A stretch of 64,000 nucleotides of DNA from Pipra filicauda (Eukaryota > Chordata > Aves > Passeriformes > Pipridae), in contig NW_024104356.1 in assembly GCF_003945595.2 (NCBI RefSeq), forward strand, positions 474,781-538,780, in the 5' to 3' direction. The notes under the pieces are model-generated. The model was given only the letters and a program-made list of their open reading frames with translations, was not told the origin of the DNA and searched no databases. Every line of letters starts with the position of its first letter. The stretch's first letter is position 1. Shown here in pieces: positions 26,271 to 38,660 of the stretch. Made by a program: the position numbers and the translations under genes.

Positions 26271-28539
26271 GGTGAAAATCAGAGTGATATCTGTCAGGAG
26301 CAGGTTAGGGAGAGGAAATCTGGCCACAAGCCAGTGAAATACACTGTATAGCTTTTTAGGTCCTGGTCAGCCCTGTTTTCCATTTTATTCTCAGAGTGTG
26401 ATGTTACCTAGCTCTGTGTGGAATAGCAGGAAGGCACCACAGAGCCTTTTTTTGTATCAAGCTCCCTCCTGCTTCAAACCACCCATGGACCCATTCAGAG
26501 GCACCTAAGTAAACTATGCAAAGCTCAACCTTAAAGCTATGCTTAATACAGATGAGGATACTTTTAGAAAGAACTGGCATAGTACAGAAGCAAAAACACT
26601 CCCCTTTGCCTGAAATAGATTTGGGGAAAAACTTTGAGCCTTCATTTCTGACTGCAACACATCTGAACTTTTTCTTTCTGCAGCTACAATCCACCCTTTC
26701 AGAAAAGCCAGAGGCAGAGATTAAACGTGGGAGACTTGCTCCAACTTGCTCTATTTTTCTTGCTCAATTTGAAAAACGTTCAGATATCTGAACAGAATAC
26801 ATAAAGACAACGCTGGCAATGGCTTTAGAGTTACACTCACCCACAGATATCAATCTAGAAGGTACATGGGGAGTTCATAAATAAATAACAATAGGCTTCA
26901 TATTCAGCATAGATACAGATTTTATATCAGGAGTGAGCACATAAGCAAATAGGCATAAGCTAAAGTCAACAAGAGCTTAAAACAACTGAATAATTGTGAA
27001 TTTTAAAATCAGAAGGGCACCTGTGAGCTCTCACCTGAACTGTGTATAAAAGCCAAAGAATTCAAATGAAGCTTTTAGCATCCAGTTATTATATTCTATC
27101 AAAACTAAAGCAGAGATTTTAAGAAGACATTCATAAAATATTCCAAGTTTGGGAAATCCAACACAAGTCCAGAGAATTTGTTGGAATGGTTAATCACCTT
27201 CCATTGTTTAAAAAAAGCAATAATCTGAAATTTATTTCTAGACTAAATTTATGTCAAATTTACTTCCAGCTGCTAAATCTCATCATGCCTTTTCTGCTAG
27301 ACCAGGATTATCCTAAGTCAATTGTGGTCAAGAAAGCACTCAACAGCTTAATGGGGCTATACTGTAAAGGAAAAAAAAAAAAGGGTAATGCTAAAGAGAA
27401 AAATAACACATCCAACCCACTTGTTGTACTGCCTGTGGTTGCAAGCCACTCCTGGGGTCTTGACCAGCTGGGTGAAATACCATGTATGGCCAGGAGGAAG
27501 TTGCTCCAGAATGATTTATAGATGCCAATTGTTTCAACACCACCGTATGTGATGAGCTCCAAGTGTGCAACCAGTGAACTGCACTTAGCTGGTCTGGTCT
27601 ATAGTTCCTCACATCCAGAGAAGCCTTTTGGAAGGAATCACTGCTACAGCATTTTATAGGTTTAGAAATGCTATTTCCCTATTTCTCAGCCAAGAGAAAA
27701 TGACTGTTTAACTGCAGTGATAACATTATCAGGTGCTCCTTTTAAAGGTTGATGCAATCATCTCTCAGGAAAAACTCCCTTGAAAGCACTTGACAAAAAA
27801 AAGGTAAGAAATTACAGTTGGGTGTAGAATACAGTGATGGTAGTGAACTATCATTAACACAGTGGTAGAGTCAGGGCAGCATTTTCCCCACACTGAAGAT
27901 GTCTGGTCCCCACCTGTGTTTAGAGGTGTGCCTGTTCTGAGCTCCCACACAACACTGTCACTGGCTGCCTGCCCCAGCTTCCCTGCAGGGAGATGTCCAG
28001 CCAGCCATCCTCTAAAAGAATCAGCTGATTCCCTGAGATGGATCGTTTACTTTGCGCATCAGGAGGCAAAGGAAGAAGGAATGAAACAGGAAGGCTAAGA
28101 GAGAAGACGAAGGGTATTGGCTAATCAGTGTTTAGAGAGGATCATAGAAGCAGCTAAGACAGAAGATTATGTTAATATTTTCATTTGGAAAGAAAACTGC
28201 TGGGAAAGAGATGAGTTTTTCTTCTAGATCATGTGGAAAATTCATCTTCCCTGGTTCTCCCATGGGATAAGAGACTAGCCGAAGAGATCTATCCTGCTCC
28301 AGAGTTTGGCATATATCTGAATACAGCTTTGGACTGTGCTTATCCCTGCCAATGACACTTGAGTCAAACCAGATTTAGCTCAATCTATGCCTCCCAAAAC
28401 ATAGCTGTCTGCAAAGCCTACGAGCACTCATGCTCTGACTTGTAAATGGAACAAATTTCCTATAATATCATGAAGAAAGAAGAACTGGGGGTTGTGCCTG
28501 ACTGCATCCCCTTCATGTCATTTTAACAGAGTGGCTTTT

Positions 28540-28760
28540 AAGAGCATAAACACCCGCTCAAAATTAGTACAAATGTTTCCTTCATCGTCTTGCTCTGACA
28601 CTAATGGGTAAAACATATTTCCACGGTGCACATCCAGCATTCTCACCGCACAGCTCTCCTGTCACTAACAGCAGCTGATGCATTCAAATGAACAATTGGC
28701 AATAAATAAAACTGACAAGAGCAAATTACAAAAGCAGGAGCTGCGGTGTGGGGAATACTC
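28540..28760. promoter_or_regulatory. Candidate conserved non-coding block (weak)
   Basis: This segment is free of recognisable repeats and has a mixed composition with several CpG. It contains a SOX-like AACAATTGGC at about 28691-28700 beside AATAAATAAAACTGACA, and the E-box CAGCTG at 28673-28678. The mix resembles vertebrate distal enhancers, but no alignment could be made. Confidence 0.15.
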
Positions 28761-30195
28761 ACAAGCCAGAGAGGCATTACAGTCCTTTCGCCTTTAGGTC
28801 ACTAGTATCCACTAACACCCAGTTTGTCAAGCTAGGCTGACTCTTTCTTGTCCTTGGGCCTGGAAGATTCCTATAGAAATGCAGGGCTTGTAGCCAGCAG
28901 GACATCCCCCTCCCCTTTCCATGGGCTGGTGTTTATTTCTTTCCTACAAGTCTACTCCCCACTCACATACTTTTTTCCTCATAGTTTTCTCGTCTGACCT
29001 AAATTGTGAAAAATGGAATGATATTCAGTGCAATCAGCTCTTGAGCAACTTCACAGTGCAGTGCAGACTACATGTATCTATATGGCAATATTTCTAATTG
29101 GTGGTGTTTGGCTTTACAAGCTAATAAAACTGTAGTATCTTCCAGTACTCTCTGGTCAGCATATTCACCAGCAGAACTTTCCAATCAGTCCTTCTGAGCT
29201 CCATGCAAAAGCTATCCAAAACAGAGGTAAATGGAATGTTGTCATAACAGGACACTTTAGTTTCTATGGTTGTTTTGAGTACTGAGGTATGTGGAAGACC
29301 AGAACAGATGTACTCGATAAAAAGTTTGGGCTCAGCTTCTTAAAGAGGATTTGCCACTCTGGGTCTGAGCTCAAGAACCAAGATATTCCCATCCATCCCT
29401 CCACTGTGGCCAACAGTTCCCAGAAAAAACAAATAGTTTGTGTCATCCCAAAATAATTGTCTTTCACCTGACTATCCCAAAATCTGCTTTTTCTCTAACT
29501 GTCTTTGAGGAAGAAACCTCTCTGTTGAGACAGGCTGTCTGCACTTCCTTCCTTTCTGATATCATATAAGTGACAATATCAGTAGTCATAATGCCAGGGA
29601 TAAACTGAGCACTCCATGTGTGACTCTACAAGATCACCTCTTAAATTCCTTCAGGTTCATTATGATATGTCTCCCTTTTCATAATGCATACACAAATGTG
29701 AATAGCCAGATGATACACAAAGATTATTATCCATATTAAAGGACAAATATTATCCATGTATCCTTTCTCTTTTTGAAAAGTCCAGTTGTCTCTTGTAGAA
29801 GATTATAAATTTGGGAGTATATGCACTGATTTGTTTTGCTAACTTGGAAAAAAAAACAACCCAAGGCTCTATGTAGCTCTCTCAGAGACTACAGTGTGTT
29901 ATCTGCCAGAGACAGCAAGAAGCAGAGTAGTAGGTAATAAAAATAAGCTACTAAGATCCAGACTCACAAAAACACGAGTACCCTTATTTAGATGCATATA
30001 TGAAGTAATATTAAGTACCTAATGCTAACCAGAATAGTTTTAAGACAAAACACTTTAATGAAACCTGATATTGGGAGGCAGGTTGTTGAATCAGTGCTTA
30101 CCATTTGTACAGCAAAAAAGAGAAAGATAATCAGAAACCAGCTGAACCAGCCTTTAATGTTCTCAGTAAGAAATTCATTACATTATTCTGCAGAT

Positions 30196-30218
30196 GTATA
30201 TATATATATATATATATA
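30196..30218. repeat. (TA)n microsatellite
   Basis: About eleven TA units are uninterrupted. It is a standard dinucleotide microsatellite with no adjacent element recognised. Confidence 0.95.
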
Positions 30219-31184
30219 GTAAATGCAATTACTTATCAGGATCCCAGTGGAAATTAGCTTTTCATTCCTATTTCTGTGTGAATCACTTGACTGCTGCATT
30301 CTACTAAGGCAATGCTGAAGTAATTTTAACTTGTCAAATTTTGACATAGCATTTCAATGACACCAAGCAAGATTCTTCAAAGACTAATGTGTCTTAATAT
30401 GTCTTCTGCACCAAAGACTTGTGATTTTTAATTATACCCTATGCAGCCAAATCTTCCAAAAGAAGTGTGAAAATGTACTAATTAATAGGGCGGTGGAGAG
30501 AGAAAGATAAACAGTTAGTCAGGGGATAATACCTCTATGTATCACTTTATGTTCCAGGGTAAATGATTTCCTGCTAAACTTGCAAAGTCTTTATAGGGGT
30601 TTATTTCACATCTAGGAGGTGTCACTGAGGCCTCAATGGAAACTGTGAAGGGATGAAGTCAAGAAACATCCTAAGAGGCTACATTATGTCTAGCTTCACA
30701 TCCTGGAATTCTGCCTGGCTTGAACAACTCTTCCTTGACTCCTTTCTGGGAAAGGGTTAAGAGGAAAGATTGAGTTTGGACACATTTATTATCATACCTT
30801 GAAAGTGAACTCACCAAGCAAGAAGCAGGAAGAAGGGAAGACTAATTTACTTTCAAAGACTCTTGATTAGAACAGATATTTTCAATTACATGTGATCGTT
30901 TTATCTGAATATTATAAGGATCGAAGTCATTTAATCTGTCAGTCAGATCAGGTCTTCATCTCACATCTGGAAGAGGAAAAACAAACAAGTGAATGGAAGG
31001 TACTGTTCTCAATTACAGTCCTCTAGGCAAATAATAATTATTTGGTTTGCTCTTGTTAAGGGATAAACCTCAGAATGATCCACAGAAATGGTCTATTAGA
31101 AACACTGATGTGTGAATTTAAGCTTAGACATCAATAAGTTACATTTCCTAAGAGAGACACCCTGCCAGAACTGCTTGTATTCTC

Positions 31185-31243
31185 TTTTTTTTTTTTAAAT
31201 TTGCTTCAATAACAACAAAACAAACAAACAAAACCAAAAACCA
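31185..31243. repeat. T12 run followed by A/C-rich low-complexity tract
   Basis: Twelve T at 31185-31196 are followed within a dozen bases by AACAAC and CAAACAAACAAAACC units. The opposed T-rich and A-rich halves give weak hairpin potential. Confidence 0.8.
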
Positions 31244-32780
31244 CTCACCAAACCTCATATTGTTTTTTTACTCTCTACCTCTCTATTTTTATTTTTTTAT
31301 AAAGGAAACAGGTGTTTCTAGCAGAAATCAGCTTTGCAATTATCAAATTTTTTGGCAATAATTAATTTATGGTATTTGATTCCACCTAGTAAGTATAACT
31401 TTTAAGAACTTCTGAGCTGTGAATCTTCAGTGCACTAGAGAAACCTTTATGGGCAATCTTCAGATTTCAGCTTTGTCCCAATCAGGTGTTAAGATAATAG
31501 GATGTGACTGTGGGTATTTAGAGAAGGTGCCAGCTTACAGAAACTGTCTTCTGCTATATTATATAAGAAGAGTGAAAACTGGCAAGAGTTGTCAGCTAGT
31601 AAGCACATACCAGAGATGAGTTACAGCACAGAACTCTGGAGGAGGAGGGGATTTTATGTTACTTTCATAACATTTAAAAATAGAATTTAATGAAATTGAG
31701 CTTTTCAGGCTCTGGTAATTTTCAAACAACCAGTAGATTCAATGGACAACTTTTAAGGAATCAACACAACAAAACTAAGAAAAACTACCCATTATCATTA
31801 GATTTAAGTAGCTATCTGGAAGCCTGTACTAGCAAGGGAAAATATGCCTCAGTCCACAAACTCATGAGGCTGAGGATATGAGCAAAAGGCTCTTGTTTCA
31901 GAGTAGAAGAAAGTGCAACTGCCTGAAGCTACATCACTCACAGCCTCACACAGCTAAATCCCTCCACTTCCTCCTTTTCCATGTTCCCAGAGCACAGACT
32001 TCTCTGGACTACTGTCAGGCAGTCAGAGATCTTGTCACAAAATACTTCTTTCTACCATGGCAGAGATCTGCTGAGCAACCTCTTCAACATGTAGGTGTCA
32101 AAGCAACTGACAACCTCATTTGTCTGACCAGGAATCCCATGTCAAGCCTTTGGTTTACACTTGTCTCACTGGAATGAACAAACCAGTCCTCGCTTCTGCA
32201 TAAATTACCAGTGCATTATGCAGGCTCTTGGGAACACCCATTCTTCACATTACACAGTCCTGCTAAGGACAGCAGCCTGGTGGAAAAGAAAACAGAATCA
32301 AACACTCCACCATTTAGTGAAACTCAAAGGTTTTAATGTGCCCATCCACAATGAGGCCAATCCAAACTTGTCTGAATTCAGGATTGATGTTGGACTCACA
32401 CAATGAATAGGTAAACTTGGCATCTTGCTATTTTCCAAAGACTTAAGGCAATCAGCCGGATGTTCTTCTTGGGAGACCACGTAGCCTCTTTGAACTCAAC
32501 TATTGGAGCAGAGGTCACCCTGATGTGTAAATAGCCTTTCACTGCCTTTCAGAGTTTCTCTGTCCCAACTTATTTAAATAGGAGCTAAAGGGTCTTTTTT
32601 GATCAAATATATTATTCCACAGTGGAACGCGGGCTGTTCAGGTTCTCCATTGCTTCTTCTGTCAAGCCCTCTAACTTCATAACTGGGCTGGCAGTTACTA
32701 AATTTTCTGTGCAGATGACAAGTGATGTGGATTTATCACATGCTTTGGCATATAACTAACTGCTTTATCAAATTTTCTAA

Positions 32781-32895
32781 GGAAAGAAAATTGAAAAAAA
32801 ATAAAAATAAAAAAAAAACCAACAAAAAAACCCCCCGAAAAACCCCAAACCAACAGCAACAACAAAAAAACCCCAACAGCAACAAAAAAAACCCC
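32781..32895. repeat. A/C-rich low-complexity tract
   Basis: This tract is made of A runs interrupted by ACCCC, CCAAAC and CAACAGCAAC units. It is purely low complexity; the reading frames through it are lysine- and asparagine-rich artefacts and not genes. Confidence 0.9.
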
Positions 32896-33233
32896 TGCAA
32901 TTTAGTATTCACATATTTCTGACTTCTGTGTCTGGGGGTGGATCCTGCAATTTCTTCAACTACTCAGCTACACATCCAATTTTTCTATCTGCACATCTGT
33001 TTATTGGCAGTGCTCAAGGCACCCCTTAATCCTTTTTGTCATAAAGTAAGTAAAGTAAGTTTATCTAGCTCCTGTGTTATCAGCCTGCAAGGCATATTCA
33101 CCATGTGTGAAACTGATACCAGCTTTATACTATAGATATAATGGTCAGTGTCATCAGAAAATTAGGCCATTCATATGTAAGATGCTTTTAATGGTTTAAA
33201 ATTGTGCCAGATTTAAATAATGACACAGAATTT

Positions 33234-33269
33234 AAAAAAAAAAAAGCTAAACCAAAAAAAAAAACCAAA
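33234..33269. repeat. A-rich tract
   Basis: Runs of 12 and 11 A are separated by GCTAAACC. The tract sits on the low-coordinate side of an old LINE-like 3' end in minus orientation. Confidence 0.85.
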
Positions 33270-33304
33270 CTGCTTAGCCATGTAGATTCATTCCTGTGGC
33301 AAAG

Positions 33305-33415
33305 TTTGTAGGAAGAGGTAAGGTTTTTAATTAGACCAACTGATATACCTGGAAAATAGCAAGCATGTGCTTCCAGGCACATGAGCCCTTTGTCAGGTCT
33401 GAAATACAAGAAAAA
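33305..33415 (-). mobile_element. Old amniote LINE-like 3' end, family not assigned
   Basis: On the plus strand the phrases GAGGTAAGG, TTAATTAGACCAACTGATAT, AGCAAGC, TTCCAGGCACATGAGCCCTTTGTCAGGTCTGAA follow one another. This order is familiar from an ancient, abundant interspersed repeat of turtles, crocodilians and birds, read in antisense. The element therefore lies on the minus strand with its 3' end near 33305. I cannot say by eye which LINE or Penelope-like family it belongs to. Confidence 0.4.
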
Positions 33416-33879
33416 CACTTCAGGCTAAATACAGGTTGAGAACAAGCTGCTTTGAGTTAAACTTTATTATGTTAATCAGTCAATTTGAGAGAAAGGTGTG
33501 CTTTGTGTTGTAATTCCTCAGCTCATTACATGTGGAAGAGTTCTTAAATTCCAAGGTGCTGATATGCTTATTTTATTGTACAATTTGCTCATCATTCAGC
33601 CTAATAAGGAAAACACTCAGGAAATGAAACTGAGTAAGAGCAAAATGCACTTGATGCCTATCGCAGTGCCTCAGTGTCTGGTGGCTTACACTGTATTTGG
33701 GAACGTGGACCTATTCGGTGACGCTAAATACCTCCTTTCCTCTCACATAACAAAACTGCATTCATTGGAAATAAAGAGAGATCAAGGAATCTGTTTCACC
33801 TTACACCGGTTCTGTGATAATCTACATGGACAAGCCTAAATTCACTTCACTGGCTCCACTGACACTAATTGCACAGCAA

Positions 33880-34000
33880 CATAGTCCATGTATTTTAAGG
33901 GCAGGAAGACCCATTAGATCATCTGCTCTGACCTCCTGCAGAGCTGCATGTTGTATTATTTAATAAAAACCAACTGTACCAAGCAGGTGCTCTAAGCCAG
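33880..34000 (-). mobile_element. Old CR1-like 3' end relic
   Basis: The plus strand reads TATTTTAAGGGCAGGAAGACCCATTAGATCATCTGCTCTGACCTCCTGCAGAG in pieces. This resembles the antisense 3' end of old amniote CR1-like elements, where a phrase for 'gaccattagatcatctagtctgacc' is typical. It is diverged and its far end cannot be fixed; similarity might extend to about 34110. Confidence 0.4.
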
Positions 34001-34110
34001 ACCCCTTCGTTTCTCAGTCAGTTTCTAAGCTTCCTATTCTTTTCCAATGTTACTTAAATCTTTGCATGTTTCTATGCTGTACAGTATGCAGACAATGTCC
34101 TGACCTAAAC

Positions 34111-35235
34111 TCCTTCAGGGTGTCAGTATCAGAAAAGCAAATATTTATACAAATGGTTTTGATAATTAGTGTAAATAATGAAGAAATAACAGTGGAGCAG
34201 AGATATTTGCTAGGGGTTTAATGCCTAGCCAGGAGGACCTGATGCTCTGCACTGATTTTGGTCAGTTATTAAATGTCTTGCCATTGTCTATAAATAGATT
34301 ATTGTTGCTATTATATAATGAAAATGGAAAATTAAATATACATTTAGAGCCCTGTGGCATATGGCTTTCTTTCTGGATCACAGTTACCACATACATCATG
34401 CAGCATAAATGTTTGCAACCTTGACTGGTTGAATCATTTCACCAGAATCCACTATTTCATGTCAAAATTCCTCATTGGCTCATGAGTCTCTTGTTTTGCA
34501 TGACCTGTTGCTTTCCTGAAAACAGGAAAAAAAGACAGCTGAAGGAAAGTTTTTGTTTTGAAGTCCCATTTCTGTCTCCCTGAGTAATGTTACTGTGGGA
34601 CCTACAGGTCACCTGGCAACATTATGGGAGTATTTAATTATCCTTGGGAAATGCCATGTCCCATTGCTGTGGCATTGATGAGCAAACCACATAAAACTCA
34701 AAGATGAATTTGAAAAGCAAACCCTTAAAGACTTGGACATTTCTATGAGTATGGTCTGGAGAAATCTTTTGTGCCTCTGCCAGTAAAATTGTTTCACAAA
34801 TTTTCAGTGTTCTAGCTGTTGCTTTGATCTCTTATTTCCCTCCCCCCCCCCCCCCCCCCCCCCCCAATCCCTGCCTAATCTTGCTGGACACAGGAAGCAA
34901 TGAAACAAAAAAAAACATTATCCATTAAAGGGGCAGAAAACACAACAATTATAAATCCCCATTACACTTCTAGAACTAGTGCATTCTTGCACTTCACTTG
35001 AGAAGCAGTCTTTGAAAATCTGATGAATTTATGTCCACTTGGATCAAGATTGGGCAGAGCTCTTCTGCACCTTGACCTGAACCAATACCACACATCACAA
35101 ATTGGAAGGACCAGAGTCCTTTTTCTGCATGACTTCCTCTCTTTAGAGTCAGACCACTGGAGGATCTGTGTCAAAACCAGACAACTTTGAGACCATATCT
35201 TGTCTTCTGCTGTTCACCAGAACTGGCCAGTTCAA
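34111..35235. other. Unique DNA with a C24 run
   Basis: No gene is recognisable. The run of 24 C at 34842-34865 is listed separately. The minus-strand continuation beyond the ERVL LTR end at 35236 shows no retroviral primer-binding site or gag-like frame, so the LTR seems to be solitary on this side. Confidence 0.55.
34842..34865. repeat. Poly-C run (24 C)
   Basis: Twenty-four C in a row follow TTTCCCT. Long C/G homopolymers are much rarer than A/T runs. The minus strand is G24, able in principle to form G-quadruplexes, and the plus strand could form an i-motif. Sequencing or assembly error in length is likely here. Confidence 0.95.
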
Positions 35236-35822
35236 TGTAGTGGTTCAATGTAGCTGGCCACTGAGTATCATGCACCCACACACTCACACACCACCCCACC
35301 ACCCAGTGGGATGGGGAGGAGAATTGGAAAAAAGAGAAGGTAAAATCCCTGGGTAGAAATAAGAACAATTTTAATAATTTAAAGAAATTAAAACATAGCA
35401 ATAATTGTAATGAAAAGAGAGGCACTAAAAAGAGAGAGAAATAAAACTGCAGGAAGACAAGTGATGCACAATACAATCACTCACCACCTGCTGACAAATT
35501 CCCAGCCAGTCCCGGAGCAGTGATCAGCACCCCCTGAGCAATTCCCCCCAGGTTATATACTGAGCATGGCATTCTATGCTGTGGAATATCCTTTAGGTCA
35601 GTTCAGGTCAGCTGTCCTGGCCGTACTTCCTCCCAGCTTGTTGTACACCTGCTCGCTGGCAGAGCCTGGGAAATTGAAAAGTCTTTAACTTAAAGTAAGC
35701 ACTACTTAGGACCAGCTAAAACATCAGTGTGTTATCAACTTTATTCTCATACTAAATCCAAAATGACAGTACTGTACCAGCTACTAGGAAGAAAATTAAC
35801 TATCCCAACCAAAACCAAGGCA
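35236..35822 (-). mobile_element. Solitary avian ERVL-type LTR
   Basis: Read on the minus strand, the segment begins TGCCTTGGTTTTGGTTGGGA and continues with TAATTTTCTTCCTAGTAGC, closely matching the well-known start of avian ERVL LTRs (TGTCCTGGTTTCGGCTGGGA). The promoter-type TATATAA lies at plus-strand 35553-35559, preceded by ATATTCCACAGCATAGAATG as in the family. A polyadenylation-like ATTAAA is complementary to 35370-35375. The LTR closes with CCAGCT then GAACCACTACA ending at 35236. Its length of about 587 bases is right for the family. No second LTR or internal retroviral sequence was found on either side, so recombination to a solo LTR is the simplest reading. A clean 5-base target duplication is not visible (the minus-strand flanks are CTGGA and TTGAA). 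A 13-base imperfect direct repeat covers the 3' end at 35231-35257. It does not encode protein. Confidence 0.85.
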
Positions 35823-38660
35823 TCCAGCTCCAAAGCCCAAAGACAGAAGCAGAGGAAATGGAAAAGAGAGGCAGTCTACACTCATCTCTCAACACTAAGT
35901 CAGAAGTTCTCAGTTTAATTTCAGGATGGCACAACAGAGCTCTCGGAAAGACATATATACCTATCCTGTGGGCACAGAGAGATTTGTCATTTTTATAGCT
36001 GGCTGAAATATATCTGGAAGCTCTAAGACCATGGCCACCCTATATCAAAGGCCATTTCATAAGAAAACACTGTAGCAGTATATTTATAGAAACAGTATAC
36101 TGCACTTTGCTGTGGGTAAAACCAAATACCCTCCCTGCCTTACTTAAACAGTAGAAACAACACACCCTTCCTCCAGAAGGGCCATTTCCATAAGAGAAAT
36201 AAAATTAAAGAGGAAAACATTGTCCTGAAGGAAGAAGTTGGGGACACAGAAGCAATGTTTCCAATCCAAAATTGTCACATGAGTGGGGGGTGAACAGGAG
36301 AAGGCAGCAACCAGGGGAATACTTTGTGGCTGTGTAATTTGCTAAACTGAGATGGACATGAGGAAGAAGGTTGAGGGAGGACAGACATTTATTTTAGAAA
36401 GGAAATTTGAATCCCATTAGAATGACCACAGTGGAATGAATCCAGCCAAAGGAAGTGGAATGGGGGTCATAAATAACAGGAATCACAGGTCAAGCAGTAA
36501 GGCACTGCTGCAAAACCCATCTGAATAGTAGATGGAGGCTTCCAAAAGCACATAACTGAGCTCTCCCGGCTCTCAAGACCACCAAGGATGCCTATAACTG
36601 TCTAACTTACTCTCAAGACACTACTTGACATCTCTTCCAGCTCTTTCTTCTGGCCTCCTCATTCCATCTGTGACTGGTAGAGGTGTCCAGATCTGCCTCT
36701 CTAGTGTTTTATGCAGCTGATACCACACCTTGCCCATCTCTGCAGGATACAAGCTCTTCACTGCACTCCTCCTTTCCACTATGACAATTTCATTCACATG
36801 AACACTCTCATTATATAGCAGTTTTGAGTACATTTAAATATGACAATTTCATTCTCCACATGATACCCAGCAAGAAACCTTCTTTATTCTCTGGTTCACT
36901 CTCCCCTGACACAGGAAACCATTTCTTTTTTGACAAGCATTAAAAATTACAGCATCATAACACAAGTTGCCTAACTATAACACAGAAAAGAGAAAGTATG
37001 TTGAGTAATTGTACAAATACATGAAGTTTTAACTGAATTAGTTTTCCCAAGTGCAGTCATACAAGTTTATTACTTCCATACCGATCCGTTTGAAACTTTG
37101 TGGATATACGGTTGACCAATTTATTTTAAGAAGAGTTATTCAATAAGATGCCTGGTGGCATCTGACTGCTGTACCGCCTTCATGTTTACGTGAGTGAGTC
37201 TACTGGGTCCCCTGCAGGAGGGATCCATTGCAGAGTGTCATTGATAGGAGTGACAATCTTATGTATAAAAATACAAACACATATACTATGTGCATCATTT
37301 TTCCAGATTTCTCTCTTTCACATTAAAAGATAATGTAATAAAGCTAATGTTTTCATAATACTTCCACCACTTCTCCCACAGTCATGGAAAAAATAAGCAT
37401 AATAAATATATAAACAGGTTTGACTGTAAAAAATGTAGCGACTTGGAGGGTATACGGTAGGTGAGTCTGTCTACCCCCACCTGTTTTGTTAAATGGTCCG
37501 TTATTTATCCATTTTGAAGTCATAAGAAATATCACTCAGATCATATCTCTCTATAACAAGATTTGCCAAGAATAAAATTAAACACAACATAGGTTTTCTG
37601 TGGTATATTTGCTAAGAGATGTTGCTTTGTGAAGGAAACCTAAACTGCTAAGGGCCTGAAAGGCATTATTATTCTTACAAGAACTTTCAATCTGAGAAGC
37701 CATCCTTCATCTTGGGAATTTGTTTCAGATGGGGACCAAGCAATAATTGCTGTCCTCCTCCACAGACTTGTCTCATAATAAGAAACATGTGCACAGCTGT
37801 AGGGGTGTGAGGTTGGGATAGGACTGGCAGTGGAGATGTGCACGTTCAAGAGCAGATGGAACACTGCTTTTTATTAAGAGAGAAGGAGAAGTAGATTCAA
37901 AACACCTGGCAGAAAGGTGCTTGCTTTTCCCTTCAGTCTCATGAAAGCCATTGTGACAGTGGAGGCACTTACATGTAAAACAACTCAAAAGTAAGGCAAA
38001 AGAAAATAAATAGCAAAAAAAAAAAAAGAAATATTAAAAACTGAAGAACTTTCCATAATAACTGTGATGGAGTGGATAGTATCAAAGCAGAACTGATGCT
38101 TTTCAACTGCACTTTAGATATGGCATTTTGAAATAGAAGAAGTTAAGATTAGGTTTTATTTGGAAAAGGTGTATCAGATTAGTATCTTGGAAGTAATCTA
38201 CCATAATTTTAGAAAAATCCATTAGTCACTTTAGAGGCTACATCTTACTAATGTCTACACATACAGAGTGACCCTGTTTATCACTCCATATGCCTAGGGA
38301 CAGCTAAAAAAAAAAAAAAATAAAAAGAAACAGTCAGTTGGCCAATCCTTTGCATACCAGAGGTTTTGAGAAGCTCTGCACCAGTTTCCTGAGGTAGAAT
38401 ATAATTTATCCTCAGAAAACAGAACAGACTTTCACCAACTATTGAAAATAACTGGGAAGAAGTTGTAATAGAGATAATGAGTGCCATTCAATAGTAAAGG
38501 CTGATTCAGAAATTCTCACTTTTACAGAAACTTCTGTGATACAAAGATTTCTGTAAAATGGTAAACACCACCCTCAGAGGAAGATCTGAGCAGAATCCCT
38601 TTGATGAAAAAGCAAATGATAGAAAGTAAAAAAATACAAATTCTTAAATTTTTTTCCAAG
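35823..38660. other. Unique non-coding DNA, no gene seen
   Basis: Open frames reach only about 74 codons. An A13 run lies near 38015-38027 and an A15 run at 38306-38320. I recognise no repeat family and no conserved motif cluster. Confidence 0.55.

Larger units (their letters stand above)
26271..32780. other. Unique non-coding DNA with a TA microsatellite
   Basis: No gene is recognisable; open frames stay below 112 codons. Simple features are the (TA)n at 30196-30218, a T12 run at 31185-31196 and an A/C-rich tract at 31209-31243. A possible conserved block at 28540-28760 is listed separately. Confidence 0.5.

Noticed and set aside
32722..32922. Lysine/asparagine-rich small protein
   Set aside because: The frame is produced by the A/C-rich low-complexity tract and has no independent support.
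34300..35235. Internal retroviral sequence attached to the ERVL LTR
   Set aside because: The DNA following the LTR 3' end shows no primer-binding site, gag or pol-like frame and no second LTR.
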